Assembly (NCBI RefSeq): GCF_907164915.1
Contig: NC_061866.1
Span: forward strand, 22,050,117-22,114,116
Length of the DNA stretch: 64,000 nucleotides
Direction: 5' to 3'
DNA from: Impatiens glandulifera
Lineage: Eukaryota; Streptophyta; Magnoliopsida; Ericales; Balsaminaceae
Below, in pieces: positions 24,225-36,889 of this stretch. A program made the translations under genes and the position numbers. How positions within the stretch are numbered: position 1 is the stretch's first letter; every line of letters starts with the position of its first letter. The notes under the pieces are model-generated. The model was not told the origin of the DNA. It did no database searches and saw only the letters and a list, made by a program, of their open reading frames with translations.

Positions 24225-27200
24225 ATGAGTACAACTGTTGTTACTGTATCTACTAATGCTAATTCTATTTCGATCCTTAATGGAAGTAATTTTAAGGATT
24301 GGAAATAGAGCATTCTTATTGTTCTCAGATGCATGGATATCTACTTTTCGTTTAGAATGGATGAGCTACTCCTACTACGGATGATAGTAACTCTCATGAT
24401 AAGAGAATATATGAGAAGTGGGAACGTTCTAATCATTTGAATCTTATGATCATTAAGTGTGGCATTCCTGTGACTTTTAGGGGTGCGGTATCTGATGAGA
24501 TAACCAATGCCAAAGATTTCCTTGCCAAAAATCGAAAAGTACTTTGAAAACAGTGATAAAGAAGAAACTAGCACTCTTTTAAAGAGGCTAATTTCAATGA
24601 AGTTTAAAGGTAAGGAAAACATAAGGGAGTACATCATGGAGATGTCTACTGTTGCTTCTAAGTTGAAACCACTCAAACTCGAGATGTTTAAAGACTTACT
24701 CATGCACTTGGTGTTTATATCTCTTCCTGTTCAATTTAGTCAATTTCAGGTCAGTTATAACTGTCAAAGGGAGAAATGGTCTCTTATTGAGCTCATTTCA
24801 TTTTGTGTATAAGAGGAGGAGAGATTAAAGCAAAACAAGACTACAAGTGCTCATTTGGCAAGCACCTCTAAAGAAAGGGGTATAAAGAGGAAAAATGAGG
24901 CTGCTAAAGATAATTTTTTAGCGCAAAAGAAACGAACTCAAGCTCAACCTCAATTTTAAAAGTTGTTTCTTTTGTAAGAAAGATGGACATCAAAAGAAAG
25001 AATGCCCTAAGTACCGTATTTGGCGTGATAAAAAGGTACATTTCATAATTTAGTTTGTTCCGAAGTTAATTTAGCTTCAGTACCAAGAAACACTTAGTGG
25101 TTAGACTCTGGTGCTATTACTAATATAATTGTTTCATTGTAGGGTTGCCTTAATTACCGAAAACTAATTGATACTGAAAGACACATTTATGTGGGAGATG
25201 AGAAATCGATAGAAGTGGAAGCAATGGGGCATTTTAGATTGTTATTAAGTACTGGTTACTATTTGGATTTAATTGAGACTATTGTTGCACCTCTATTTAG
25301 ACGTAATTTAATTTTTGTTAAATGTATGGACAAATTAGGATATCATTGTTCATTTGAAAATGGAAATTTAACTTTATCTTTTAATTCTAAAGTTGTTGGA
25401 ATCTGTTCACCTGAAGCTTATGATAATCTTTATTTTCTTGAAATAGTTGCTTCTTATAATGAAACCTTGAATGTGGAATCACATGGTACTAAGCGTAAAA
25501 TAAATAATGAAAATTCAAGTTCCTTATGGCACGAGAAATTAGGACATATCTCTAGAAATATAGTTGAAAGACTTGTTTTTTAAGGAATTTTGGATAAAAT
25601 TGATTTTTCAAACTTTAATATATGTATTGAATACATTAATGGAAAAGAGACTAAAAGAAAGAAATTATGTGCAATAAGGGCAATTGACATCTTAGAGTTG
25701 ATACATACGGACATTTGTGGGCTATTTCCTACATCTTCTTGGAATGGTCAACAATACTTTGTATCATTTGTAGATGACTACTCAAGATATGCATACATAT
25801 TTCTAATTCATGAAAATCCACAAGTATTAGATGTGTTCAAATATTTTAAAATTGAAGTTGAAAACAAACTCAATAAAAGGAATAAAGAAAGTCAAATATG
25901 ACTGTGGTGGTGAATATTACGATAGATATGACGGTTCAGGTGAACAACGTCCAAGACTTTTTACCAGATACCTACAGAAGTGTGGGATTGTCCCACAATA
26001 CACCATGCCTGGTTCACCTAGAATGAATGATGTGACTGAAAGACGTAATCGCACTCTCAAGAACATGGTAAGGAGTATGATTAGTTGTTCGAATTTACCA
26101 GAATCCCTATGGGGAGAGGCATTAAAGACTGCAGCCTACATTTTAAATAGAGTACCAACTAAAGCAACCGCTAAAACGCCTTATGAGCTTTGGATTAGTA
26201 GTAAACCTAGTTTAAAGCATTTTCATGTTTGGGGATTTCCTGTTATGGCAAGGCCTTATAGGCCGAATGAAAAAAAATTTGATCCCAAAACAGTTATAAG
26301 TTATTTTATTGGGTACTCTGAACGATCAAGGGGATATAAATTTTATGATCCCAAGTTAAAAACAAATATTGAGACGGGAACTGTAAATTTTTTTAAGGAT
26401 ATTGAGTTTGATGGGAGAAATAACTTTGTCTTTGAAGATAATTTGGATTCAACAATTCCTATTGAGGAATACTTAATTCATATCCTAAATGATTTTGATA
26501 TTGATATGGATATTATTCTTATTGATGATCAAGTTCAAAATCAAGAGAAACAAGAAATTGTTGAACAAACTCATGAAGAACAAACTCAACAACCTTAAGA
26601 TCAATGTGCTTTTAAGACGATCCACTAGAGAAAGGAAAATTACTATATCAAATGATTATATAGTTTTTCTTCAAGAAAATGAGGATAGTGGTAGTATAAT
26701 GGAAGATGACCCTATCAACTTCCAACATGCTATGAAGGATACTAATTCTGAAAAGTGGATTTGTGTAATGAACGAAGAGTATAAATCTATACAAGACAAT
26801 AAAGTTTGGGAACTTGTCACATTACCAAAAGGAAAGAAATTTATTGGTTGTAAATGAATTTTTAAAACCAAACGAGATTCAAAGGGTAATGTTGACAAAT
26901 ATAAGGCTCGTCTTGTAGCAAAAGGTTATTCTCAGAAGGAAGGGATTGACTTGAAAGAGACTTTTTCTCCAGTTTCATCGAAGGACTCTTTTAGTACAAT
27001 CATGGAATTCGTTGCACAACTTGATATGGAGCTTCACCAAATGGATGTCAAGACATCATTTTTCAATGGAGACATTGAAGAAACAATCTATATGGTGCAA
27101 CCAGAAAACTTTGTGTTGGAAGACTCAAAGCATATGGTATGTAAATTGTGAAAATCCATTTATGGGCTCAAACAAGCTTCTAGTCAATTGTATGAAAAAA

Positions 27201-28282
27201 ATAATCAAATTATTATCTCATTTGGTTTCGAGGTAAATGTCGTTTATGAATGTGTGTATCAGAAATTTGTTGGGAGTAAACCTATTTTTTGATTTTGAAT
27301 GTTGATGACATACTACTTGCCACAAATGATTTAAGCATATTGTATGAAACCAAGAGTTTTTTATCAGAGAATTTTGAGATGAAAGATCTTGGTGAAGCTT
27401 TTTTGTATTAAGAATCCAAATATATTGTGATCGTTGTCGAGGTATCCTTGGGTTATCTCAAAGAAACTATATTGATACAGTGCTTAAAAGGTATGGGATG
27501 TTTGATAGTAAATCTTTAGATACCGTTGTTGCTAAAGGAGAGAAATTTAGTCTCAATCAATGCCCAAAAGGAAATCTTAAAATTGAAGAAATGAAATCAA
27601 TTCCCTATGCTTCGGTTATTAGGAGTTTGATGTATGCTCAAGTATGTATGCGTCCTGATTTTGCGTATATTGTTGGAGTTTTATGCAGATATCTTAGTAA
27701 CGCGGGATTAGATCATTGGAAAGCAGCCAAAAGAGTTATAAGATACTTAAAGAAAACAAGAGATTGTATGCTCATATATCAGAGGTCAAATATGTGTGAG
27801 ATCATTGGGTATTCTGATTTTGATTTTGTGGGATGCCAAGATAGTAGAAAATCAGCTTCAGGCTATGTTTATTTGTTAGCTGGAGGAGTTATATCCTAGA
27901 AGATTGCTAAACAAACACTTGTAGCTTCTTCTACCATGATAACTGAATTCATAGCATTTTATGAGGCATCAAATCATGGTTTATGGCTAAGAAATTTTTC
28001 ATAGGGCTGCGTATTATGGAAGGAATTGAAAGACCACTAAAATTGTACTGTGACAACAGATCAACCGTATTATATTCCAATAAGAACAGGAGTACAACAG
28101 AGTCAAAATTTATTGACATTAAATTCCTTGTTGTTATAGAAAGAGTACAAAATAGCAATTAAGCATAGAACATATAAGAACAAACTCCATGTTAGTAGAT
28201 CCTCTTATAAAAGGCTTGGTACCCAAGGTCTTTCATGAGCACACTGCTCACATGGGTATTTTAGTATTTGAGGATCTTTAGT
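24225..28282 (+). pseudogene. Copia D gag-pol relic
   Basis: Gag begins MSTTVVTVSTNAN at 24225 and hits a stop after FKDWK. A CCHC knuckle (CFFCKKDGHQKKEC) lies at 24964-25005. Protease motif WLDSGA is at 25098-25115, preceded by TAG where Trp is expected. The GAG-pre-integrase zinc finger (LWHEKLGHIS) is near 25530. Integrase core Asp residues sit in HTDICGLF and SFVDDYSRY, and the core continues after a frame change near 25870 with [18 protein letters not shown] has MDVKTSFFNGDIEE near 27040 and NVDDILLA at 27298 (usually YVDDILLA). RNase H/terminal motifs run to 28282. At least six stops or shifts; not functional. Confidence 0.9.
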
Positions 28283-28665
28283 TTAAGTGGGAGTTTATAT
28301 TACATTGTTGTTCTATGACTTTAAAGTATTTATTTATACACTTATGTTTTTTCAGTTATGATAATATTTAAAGATATTTTGTACAATAATGTTAAAAGTT
28401 TGATCGACCAATTGAAAATTGACATGAAAAGATCATCGTGCATGAAATTTCCATTCCTCACATTCATGATATGATTTATCAGTTAATCGTATTGATTTAT
28501 GTGATCACTATTGAGTCTAGTTGTGATTAAATACAATGACGAGCTCTTTGGTCATATATTGATATAATTAATTGATAAAATTGTTTATACAACATATGAA
28601 TGAGATGCCACAAAACTTCGGGCGCATTATGGTTGTTACATTTATTTTTTTATAATACGTGATCC

Positions 28666-28675
28666 AGTGGGAGAT
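28666..28675 (+). other. Polypurine tract of copia element D
   Basis: AGTGGGAGAT immediately before the 3' LTR, the usual plus-strand priming site. Confidence 0.8.
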
Positions 28676-29133
28676 TGATGGAATTTATGGATCACTATTA
28701 TAATAAATAATTATGCAAATGTCATCTTTCATTAAACCAAAATAATGTGATCTAATATAAAATCAAGTTTATAGGCTTATAAGTGTATTTGTCATGAATA
28801 TAAAGTGATAATATCTAAATAAACTTTCTAATTTTATGAAGGGCTAAATTAGAAATGTTCAAACCAAAATAACTCACATTATGGTTATTTTGTAACGGTA
28901 TGGTCCTCAATTATTGTACGATTCATTTTTCTCTTTGCGTCCCCATTAACAGGGAGAGAAAACAATTTGACGTACTCATTAATTAAAAGATTCATCCCAT
29001 TTCTAAAGGAAGAGAAAGATTAAAAAATCTTTCAATTCTAACTAAAAGGAAATGAGCATAGGTATGCTTTGACTAATCATAGTTTTATTTGCTCACATAT
29101 ATTATTATAATTTAATTCAAATAAATCTAACCA
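28676..29133 (+). repeat. 3' LTR of copia element D
   Basis: TGATGGAATTTATGGATC to TAAATCTAACCA; aligned with the 5' LTR over its whole length, with a changed second dinucleotide and end. Confidence 0.88.
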
Positions 29134-29150
29134 ATATATATATATATATT

Positions 29151-29344
29151 ATGAACACAACATATAATTTAAATTATATCTAATATGAGTATATACCTAG
29201 TTTGACTCTCCAGAAAATTCCTTCACCAATTTGTGGTCCTGAATTTTATGAACACAACATATAATTTAAATTATATCTATTAAGAGTATATACCTAGTTT
29301 GACTCTCCAGAAAATTCCTTCACCAATTTGTGGTCCTGAATTTT
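29151..29344. repeat. 97-bp tandem duplication
   Basis: ATGAACACAACATATAATTT at 29151 recurs at 29248, and the two units are nearly identical through CACCAATTTGTGGTCCTGAA. Only the stretch ATCTAATATGAG versus ATCTATTAAGAG differs, so the duplication is fairly recent. Confidence 0.9.
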
Positions 29345-29654
29345 ACTTGGGCTATAATTTGATCATTTATTATGTCTTGTGCACTTGTAAAACAAAAATA
29401 AAATAAGAAATGATTACATAAATTAAATATAAAGTTGACATATTGTCAAGAAATTGAGAAGAGAAATTAGGGTCACACTTTTTTAATTAGGCTTTGTTTT
29501 ATTTTTAATTTTTCAAAGAGTAGGTTGAGAATGGGGAATTTGAGCAAATGACCCTAAAAACAGGGTGAAATGCGGAAAGTGCGGGTGAATAATTTAAATA
29601 GCTCTGGTGACCCCTTTTACTGTTTTTGAACGAAAATGCACCAGTTGTGTCAGG

Positions 29655-29865
29655 CAATCTCAGGTTGCGTGACGCAATATATATATATTTTTTCAAAATA
29701 TTTTAATTAAGAAATTTTTTTGGACAAAAATGTCCCAGTTGCGTTACGCAATTGCGTCACGCAACTCCAGTTGTGTCACGCAATCGCGAGACGAAAAAAA
29801 AAATTTTGAAAAAAAAAATTCGATTGCGTCACGCAACTGAAGTTACGTTACACAATGGTACAATT
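29655..29865. repeat. Cluster of TTGCGTCACGCAA-like palindromes
   Basis: At least six occurrences on either strand of TTGCGTGACGCAA / TTGCGTCACGCAA or one-base variants (29662, 29736, 29751, 29769, 29823 and 29843 regions), often preceded by CAGTTG or AACTCCAG. The core TGACG resembles TGA-bZIP sites. It lies 450-650 bases upstream of the TVP15-like gene. Whether it is regulatory or the remnant of a repeat is unclear. Confidence 0.65.
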
Positions 29866-30075
29866 TTTTATAAAAAAAAAATAGGATCACCAACGATATT
29901 TAAATTGTTATTCACCATATCAGTGAGGTCATCTAATGATTGTATTAGTGGGTCATCTATGATTGAGCAGTTATTTCATCACTTTTATTGAGAAAGAATG
30001 TAGACCAAAGAATATTTATTTATTTATTTATTTTTGTGCCAAATAAAAAAAAAATGAAATGGAATTGTGAACTGC

Positions 30076-30081
30076 CACGTG
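30076..30081 (+). promoter_or_regulatory. G-box (CACGTG) upstream of the TVP15-like gene
   Basis: GCCACGTGTCC is a strong G-box/ABRE-type core about 220 bases before the start codon, a common position for such sites in plant promoters. Functional role inferred only. Confidence 0.45.
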
Positions 30082-30301
30082 TCCGTCTGCTTGATTTTCT
30101 GTGTAGCAGCCCGTGGCGAGAGATCTCCAACAGAGTGAAAAAACGAAGAAGCAATCAACCAAATGGAAAAACAGCTTCGCAGAGAAAAGGAGAGGGAGGT
30201 AGAAATGTCCAAAACCTAAGGTTTCTGCTACGGGTGCACTTGTTAGTTCGTACCCCAGTTGACATTTTCTCGCGTCTTAGGATAGGAAGTGCGGCGGGAA
30301 A

Positions 30302-33300
30302 ATGGTAAGAAGCGTAGAGAGTGAAAATTCGCAATCTCAGAGTCCTCGAAATGGATCTCCTGCTGCTTCCAGTTCTTCAACTAATCCGGTGAGAGTTCTG
30401 GCGAGACCCGACCCCTTCTTGGTGGTTTGTAGATGCTTCAGCGTTTTGACTGCCATTGCTGCTATTCTTTGTATTACTGTCAATGTCCTTTCTGCTCTCA
30501 GATCCTTCAAGAACGGTTCCGATGTAATCTCTCCTTTCATTTCTCCAATTTTTATACTTTAAACGTCGCTCTCTCTGCCCACAATGGTTCTCAGACTGTT
30601 TCTTATCATAAATTTATGTAGATATTCGATGGGATATTTCGTTGTTATGCGGTCGTGATTGCGCTTTTCGTAGTTGTTGCAGAGACAGAATGGGCTTCCA
30701 TTATCAAATTCTGGAAGGTTTTATATTATATTTCTTTTCTACTTTCCATTTTGGTCTTTCATGTTTATATGTTTTTTGGGATCTTTAATCAACCCGGGGG
30801 AAGTGAGCTCCAATGCTGTTATTTGTCAAGAAATTTTGGATAGGCATTCGTATTGCAATTGAATAAGGAGATAGATTTAGGTTGACCATTGTCCTTCCCC
30901 GTTAAAGGAAACCTGTGGTCCTATTTCCGAAATTTCTGTGTGAACTGAACATTAAGAACCATTAACCGAGGCATCTATATGAATCCCTTGCACTTCTATA
31001 TGAACCATTACTGTCCCGTCAGAATTGAAGTCACTTTGTCCTCACATCAGCATTGTCCTTGAGGTTGAAGAATTAGTCCCTTTGCCATTATGAGGATATT
31101 GTTCTTGCCAATCCTGCTATTGTGAGGTTATAGGGATTTTACTAGGTGGGTAGCAAATTGAAGATTGTTTTTTTGAAAGGATATAACCATTTTCCCTAAT
31201 CGATTTATATTTGCTAATATCACAAACATAAGGGGAAAAACCCAACAAAAACCAATAAGTTCAAGTTAAAATGATCATAAATTCCCAGTAGCACAAGAAA
31301 TAAAAATCACAAGCATTGCCAAACTCACAACATCGCTGTTGTGACTGTGATCCACTAACACCCTGACCAACTAGAGGCAAAACCAAAGCCCCAATCACAC
31401 CAGCTTGCCGATCACCCGAGAAGAAACACAAAATCCATCCAAGAAACAATACACCAAGAATTATAGTGGTTCGGCAGGAAAGCCTGCATTCACTTGTGTA
31501 GACTAAGCTTAGGCAATCTACATTAGAATCAAAGTAGAGTAGTACACAAGTTTTGAGAACAACATTCACCACCACTCCTCCTTCTAGCTTTTGGGTGGAA
31601 GACATTTTGGGTGGAATGATTCTCACGGTTCTCTTGTGTTTAATCCCTCTCAACACATGTAAATTCAAGTGCAGCCCAATGAGTCCTTCCACCCCTATCT
31701 ATTTATACACCATAGGGATGAAGTCTCATCACATTTGGCTAAGAATTGAGGAAGTTATGACAATAGTGCTACCCGGTGACAAACAATCAATCCAGTTAGC
31801 CTAAAACTATGCTAAAACATTTCTCACTTGTTTTACCTCAAACAATAAATTGTTGCCGGAGGCGCCTTTTTTTTAAACCTTTGCGCTATGAAGCATAAAT
31901 TTTAATCATTGCAAACAACCCCGAAAGCAAACATCACAAAAACTCACAACATCATCACAAAGATGAGACCAAGTATCTCAAGATCCACCTAGGCCCAAGC
32001 TCGACGTGAATCTCAATACCTTCCACTCGAACGTCCCGACCATGGCCAATTGGTTCTTTAGTGCCAACTTGGCAAGGGAGAAGTTTGGCATTGATCTTCC
32101 ATCCCATTCCACAAAGTTCTTGAAGTTGTTCTATCCTGTAGAAGATGGTATTTTAAATATGGTGACGATTAGATCTTATTCCCTTAAATATGAGGATGTA
32201 TAAACAGTGGTTTGCATTCTAATTTTAATTAGTGAGAAATAATACATCTCAATTATTCAATCTCTCTCTTAATCTCACATAATTAATTGAGGCCAGAAGA
32301 TTTTGTTGGTAAGGTATAACTATATTTATTATTTGTAGTTGATTTTTCTGGGAAGGTACATTTGTAGATAATTATGGTTAATAGATATTTATAAATGGTT
32401 AAATATGATCATTTTGCTGATAATATCAGTAGATTAGATAGAAGTAGAAATTTATCTATAATTATAGTACCTACTACGATAGATAATAGCCACTATATGT
32501 AAAGCAGGACATGAATGAAGAAAAGAAAAATTATGAAAGTCACATTACTTCTCTTTTTCTCATCTCTCGTTGTATCTCAAACTTAACTTAATTCCTACCA
32601 GAAACATGTCTTACAAGTCTTTGTGCAAAGTAGTAGATCTCTTTAGTTGAGTCTGTTGCATCCCTACTAGTTATATGCATGTTTTCTTTTTTGAAAATGA
32701 TCCGGGTGTGAAGACATATATATATGTGTGTGTGTGTGTGTGTGAGTTTTTATTTCTGCTGAACAATGGTTTTATTTTGGGTTAACTCTTGCAAAATAAT
32801 TCAAAGATCTATTCTTCTAAGTGTTTTGCACAATCTAAATCATTATTTGCCTATGTTTCAGGGTCTGGAATACTGGGCTGGGAGGGGTATGCTGCAAATA
32901 TTGTATGTAGACACTTAAGCATTTTGTTAATACTTATACATTTATTTTGTCTATAGCGCATGGATATCAGAGAGCTGTTTATCTGGGAAATCCCATAGAC
33001 TACACCATTAATGTCATACATGCCCATTTATGTAAATTGAGACAAATTTGGGTCAAGCTCTAGGACAGACTTTAATAGCAATTGGTTATCATCCCTCAAG
33101 CTAGAGTATAACAAGCTATATCTTATACAGTTTGCTACTAGATAAGAAAAAAACACCAAAATCTTTGACAAGTATGTCAGCCCAATATTTGATGTTGTTT
33201 GTTTCTTTCCATAAGTTAGGGGTAAAATAAAAAGATAATTTAAAAGTTTCAAGAAAAATCCAACAATGTTGAGTGTGAACAGAAGAGTCAAATTTGATAG

Positions 33301-34957
33301 AAAGTTCAGGGGAGAAAATACTAATTATCTCCTTTAAATTCTTCTTCTATTTGGTATCAGGATAACATTGAGTTGTTCCGGGCATGATGTTTCTTATAGC
33401 TAGACTCTGGATTAACTAAAAAAAGTCAAATACAGTGAAAGACTAGATTTCATCATCTGCTTGCACCCATGAAAGAATTTGACATTTATATATTTTTTCC
33501 GAGCTTAGCTAGTTCACATTTATCATGTTTCAGCCACAATAGCATCTTGTAGTAGTATCCACTTGATTTGTCTTGGAAATAGTCACTATATATATGCAGG
33601 ACTTTCGGATGTATAGTGAAATATGGTCATTCAACAATTTAGCACATGTTTCTGATCCATGGATCACTGTTGTTTCCTCAGCGTCGCTGTGATGACAAAA
33701 GCTTATCCCGAAGACAATAAGGAAAGGAAGGACCTTGTTCTTCTCCAAAATATAGCGTGCTACATGCTCCTAAGTTGTGGTGTCTTTTATCTTGTTTCGG
33801 TAAGATCATAAAATTTTCAATCTCAACATTTTATTTGGTAGATTACATTCCCTATTTATGCTTTGCTCTTCTCTGTCTATTGGGCCTTTATTCAATTTCA
33901 TTTGAAAAAGAGATTGTGGGTAAGTTGTTCCTGATCTAAAAAATAATTACATTTGTTATATTTGTGAAAATTCTCAATAATCAAAAACATTATCGTGTCA
34001 TAATATCTCGATACCAAATGAAGCAAAAAATCACACTTAATTTAAATTGCGATCTAAGAATTTTTTTTTTTTTATACTAAATGAAGTAAGGAAAACAATC
34101 TGGATCATGATAAAAATAATCGATCCAGAAAATTCTTATACCAAAATAATATGTCAGTTTCAATTTTAACTTTTTCATTTTTTAATGAGGTTGTGACAAC
34201 ATAATTCGGTTGAATTTCATGTAGGTGTCAATGAGTAGATCTTTGTGTCCTGTTTTAAGGATAACATTTCTCTATTCACTGGATTATCTCATTATCTGAT
34301 TTTCTTGATATTGTTCCTCTCTAGTTTTTTGTAAGGTTAACTGTTAGGCAAATATATTTTTGTTAGTAATACCAGGGGATCACCATACAAGTTATTATTA
34401 TCTTATATTCGGTTTTAAATACCAGGGTATCTTATGCATCGGTCATCTCAAACGCACTCGTCAAAAGAAAGAAGTTTCAAGAGACCAAGCTGTTAAGGAT
34501 CTTGAAGTAAGGTCTTCGCTTAGTATTAATTCTTGTTTGTTTACCCAAAAAGAAGATGGCGAACAACTAATGGAACTCATGATTTAAAATTTTGTATTAA
34601 GAAGAATAAGATGGAACATTTTATTTTCTCTTATCTTTATATGACCTGAGGCAAGATTAGTTTATTGACCAAGAAAGGGAGGATATAATAGAAACATTTA
34701 GCTTCTTATGAAAGATAAATATTTTAAAATTTCTTTGATATTTTAGAAATGTAAGTAATTTTAGTTTGATTTAAATTGTATGGGCTTAATTAATTAATTA
34801 ATCTTTTGCTTTCATTTCAACAAATCTCTGTTCTGCCCAAGTCTTGGGTATATTTTGTTTGGTCTCTGTCAACAATCCTGCTTCAACTGACTGACAGGAA
34901 CTGGAGCGGCAAAGAGAGGAACTTGAAGCATTGCTGTTACTTGAAGAAAGATTTTGA
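30302..34957 (+). CDS. COPI-associated (TVP15-like) Golgi membrane protein, six exons
   Basis: Exons: 30302-30523, 30622-30717, 32862-32902, 33682-33799, 34426-34506 and 34898-34957, all with GT-AG introns. They sum to 618 nt, a 205-residue protein plus TGA. The family (COPI_assoc, related to yeast Golgi protein Tvp15) consists of small four-span membrane proteins linked to Golgi vesicle traffic. Visible features: a Ser-rich cytosolic N terminus, ARPDPFLVVCRCFS before span 1 (about 42-65), SDIFDGIFRCYAVV in span 2, EYWAGRGMLQIFVAVMT in span 3, YMLLSCGVFYLVSGILCIG in span 4, then a charged coiled-coil tail ending LEERF. The exon 3/4 junction splits a Phe codon. Length and motif order are what I recall for plant members and the frame is intact, so the gene looks functional. 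Intron 2 (2.1 kb) holds an old LTR relic. The 3' side directly borders a 3.07-kb tandem duplication. Confidence 0.93.
31210..31990 (-). repeat. LTR-like relic in intron 2 of the TVP15-like gene
   Basis: The minus strand has GGTGTATAAATAGATAGGGG near 31712, a clear TATA box, with a downstream tract ending near GAACCACTATAATTCTTGG, the usual arrangement of a plant copia LTR. The boundaries are not certain and no second LTR or coding part is present, so it is a solo or partial LTR. It runs antisense to the gene. Confidence 0.55.
32006..32203 (+). other. Open stretch of 65 codons in intron 2, unrecognised
   Basis: Unlike its AT-rich surroundings, this stretch reads as ordinary protein (NWFFSANLAREKFGIDLP). 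It lies next to the LTR relic and may be part of the same insertion or a captured exon. I do not recognise the family. Confidence 0.3.
32716..32744. repeat. (TA)n(TG)n microsatellite in intron 2
   Basis: A short TATATATA run followed by about ten TG dinucleotides. Confidence 0.85.
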
Positions 34958-35509
34958 CAAAAAAATGGTATCTTCTAAGATTGTATTTCATTTTCACTAG
35001 GAGCCATTGCATCTTTGTCTTAGTTTTGGGTTTGGATTGTTTGTATATTTGTCGCAAACCTTCCTATTTTATCCAAGTGAAAGAAAAGCAAATTCTAACA
35101 GGATCAGGATATGCCCCTCCTCCTCCTATAAGTTGTCCTTGCAGTGAATTTCGTTAATGATTTGGGAGTTCAATTTGTTTTACAATATTGTTTGTTTATC
35201 AATATCAATTGTTTCAGATCATAATTGATTATAGATAGTAAAGAAACTTGTTCTCTTTTAAACCTATGACCAATCTTTTAGTCCATTAATATCACTCATT
35301 TTTTTTGTAAGTTATCACTTTGTTTTTTTTAAGTTATCACTTTGTACTATTATCAAAATTACTTTATTGGTTGTATATTCTCACGGAATATTGGCATATA
35401 TATGTTTAGAAAAGATATTAGAATTTTTTTAATCAATTGAGAGATATTACAGGTTTGATTATACTAATCATAGGTTTGGATTTTCTCATTAGCATCATCT
35501 TGAAGATTG

Positions 35510-35760
35510 GAAGACAACAAGTTCTAACTATTTCCAGCACCATACTAGTCAGCCGTATGGATATGCACTTCAACTTAAAAGAGATGAGAAAAATGTAATA
35601 AATATTATGCATATTGGAAAGAACTTCTTGAATCTGAGAAAAGGTCTAAAAAATGTAAATATTATGCATATTGAAAAGAACTTCTTGAGGCTGAGAAAAG
35701 GTATGAACAATGTAACAAGTTTTTTATTTTCCTGTGAATATGTATTGGATTATGGACACG
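35510..35760 (+). other. Coding-like fragment with a repeated YWKELLE motif (second copy 38582-38831)
   Basis: One frame gives YYAYWKELLESEKR and, about 57 bases later, YYAY-stop-KELLEAEKRYEQC, so an exon-like segment was itself duplicated. Upstream in another frame lies NYFQHHTSQPYGY. It resembles a fragment of a host gene exon, but I do not recognise which; it is not open. Confidence 0.3.
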
Positions 35761-36889
35761 TTTTTTTCTAGTGTCAATCTTCTTTTAAATATTTGTTAGT
35801 TTAGTTTAGAACTTTAGATGTCCAAAAGTTGGTGATTGCGAGTTTTTATATCTTGACCAGATAAATTATTAATAACTTATTACAATTATTCAAGTTTGAT
35901 ATCAATACAATACAAACTAATTATTGAATTTACATCTATTTCTTTTATATTTTTTTTATTAGTTAACATTTTAGTTATTATTTCTATTACCTAATTTTTC
36001 AGTCTAGAGTTTATTAGTTTTATAAATACATTAAAATGATTGTAAATGAATAAGATAACGATTTTTCAAAGTAGCTCTCAACAAGCTTACAACTTGTTAA
36101 ATGTATATTCATTTCAACTTGTTCAATGTCTGTTGTTCAATGTCTGGATATTCAATATTACATATATTTTTCATGATCTGGTTAGTTTTATTTATTTATT
36201 TTTTATTTTTTTTATCTATGATTTCAAACTTGTGCAAGATGTTTTAGATTATCAAATTCTTCTTGAGTGAGATTGATGTCATTTAAAGATAATAACCACA
36301 ATTTTCATCCAGGGAGATTTTTTTTGCAATGATTGTGGTATGTGTTGTCAACGTATCCATGTTTTATTAATATTTATAAACTTGTCAAACCATACAATGC
36401 TAGGATATTTATTCAAGATCATATAATAATTTAGTCTGCCTCTTCTTAAAAAGTCGCTAAAGCTGGATCATATAATAATTTATGAATGCATTTCTTGATA
36501 TATTTGGTATGAATAAGTGTAAGTGTGTAATTAAATGAATTTTTAATTTATTAGTTTGGTTGGTATGTATATTAATTTTATATTTATTATATTATATATT
36601 TTTAAATATATTTTTATTTATTTAATTACAAATGAAAGTTACAATAAAAAATAATCTATATTTTAAGATAATCTTCTATAATATTTGAAAATTTTAATAC
36701 TAATTAGTAAAAGTCCGAAAATTGTAATATTAATAATGTGTTTGTTCTCTTTGTCTCTACAATTTGGATGTTAACAAGTATTTAAATATATTTATTTATT
36801 CTCTCTCATCATCATGAATATTCCTTTACAAATTATTGTCATCATAATCTAAATAGTTATCTTAATTGCTAGAGTGGTCGTATGTCTTC

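Larger units (their letters stand above)
22558..29133 (+). mobile_element. Copia element D, complete outline with two LTRs
   Basis: 5' LTR 22558-23012, PBS 23015-23027, gag-pol relic 24225-28282, polypurine tract 28666-28675, 3' LTR 28676-29133. The order protease, integrase, RT, RNase H is that of Ty1/copia. The LTRs are alike throughout but carry many substitutions and small indels, so the insertion is old. Left flank AACAT (22553-22557); the right flank reads AATAT, an imperfect duplication at best. Confidence 0.9.

Noticed and set aside
29988..30308. 106-codon frame overlapping the TVP15-like start
   Set aside because: Covers the 5' leader in a frame different from the conserved protein; no similarity recognised.
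36046..36270. 74-codon protein conserved in two copies (also 39118-39342)
   Set aside because: Identity is due to the 3.07-kb segmental duplication; the sequence is AT-rich low complexity with no motif.
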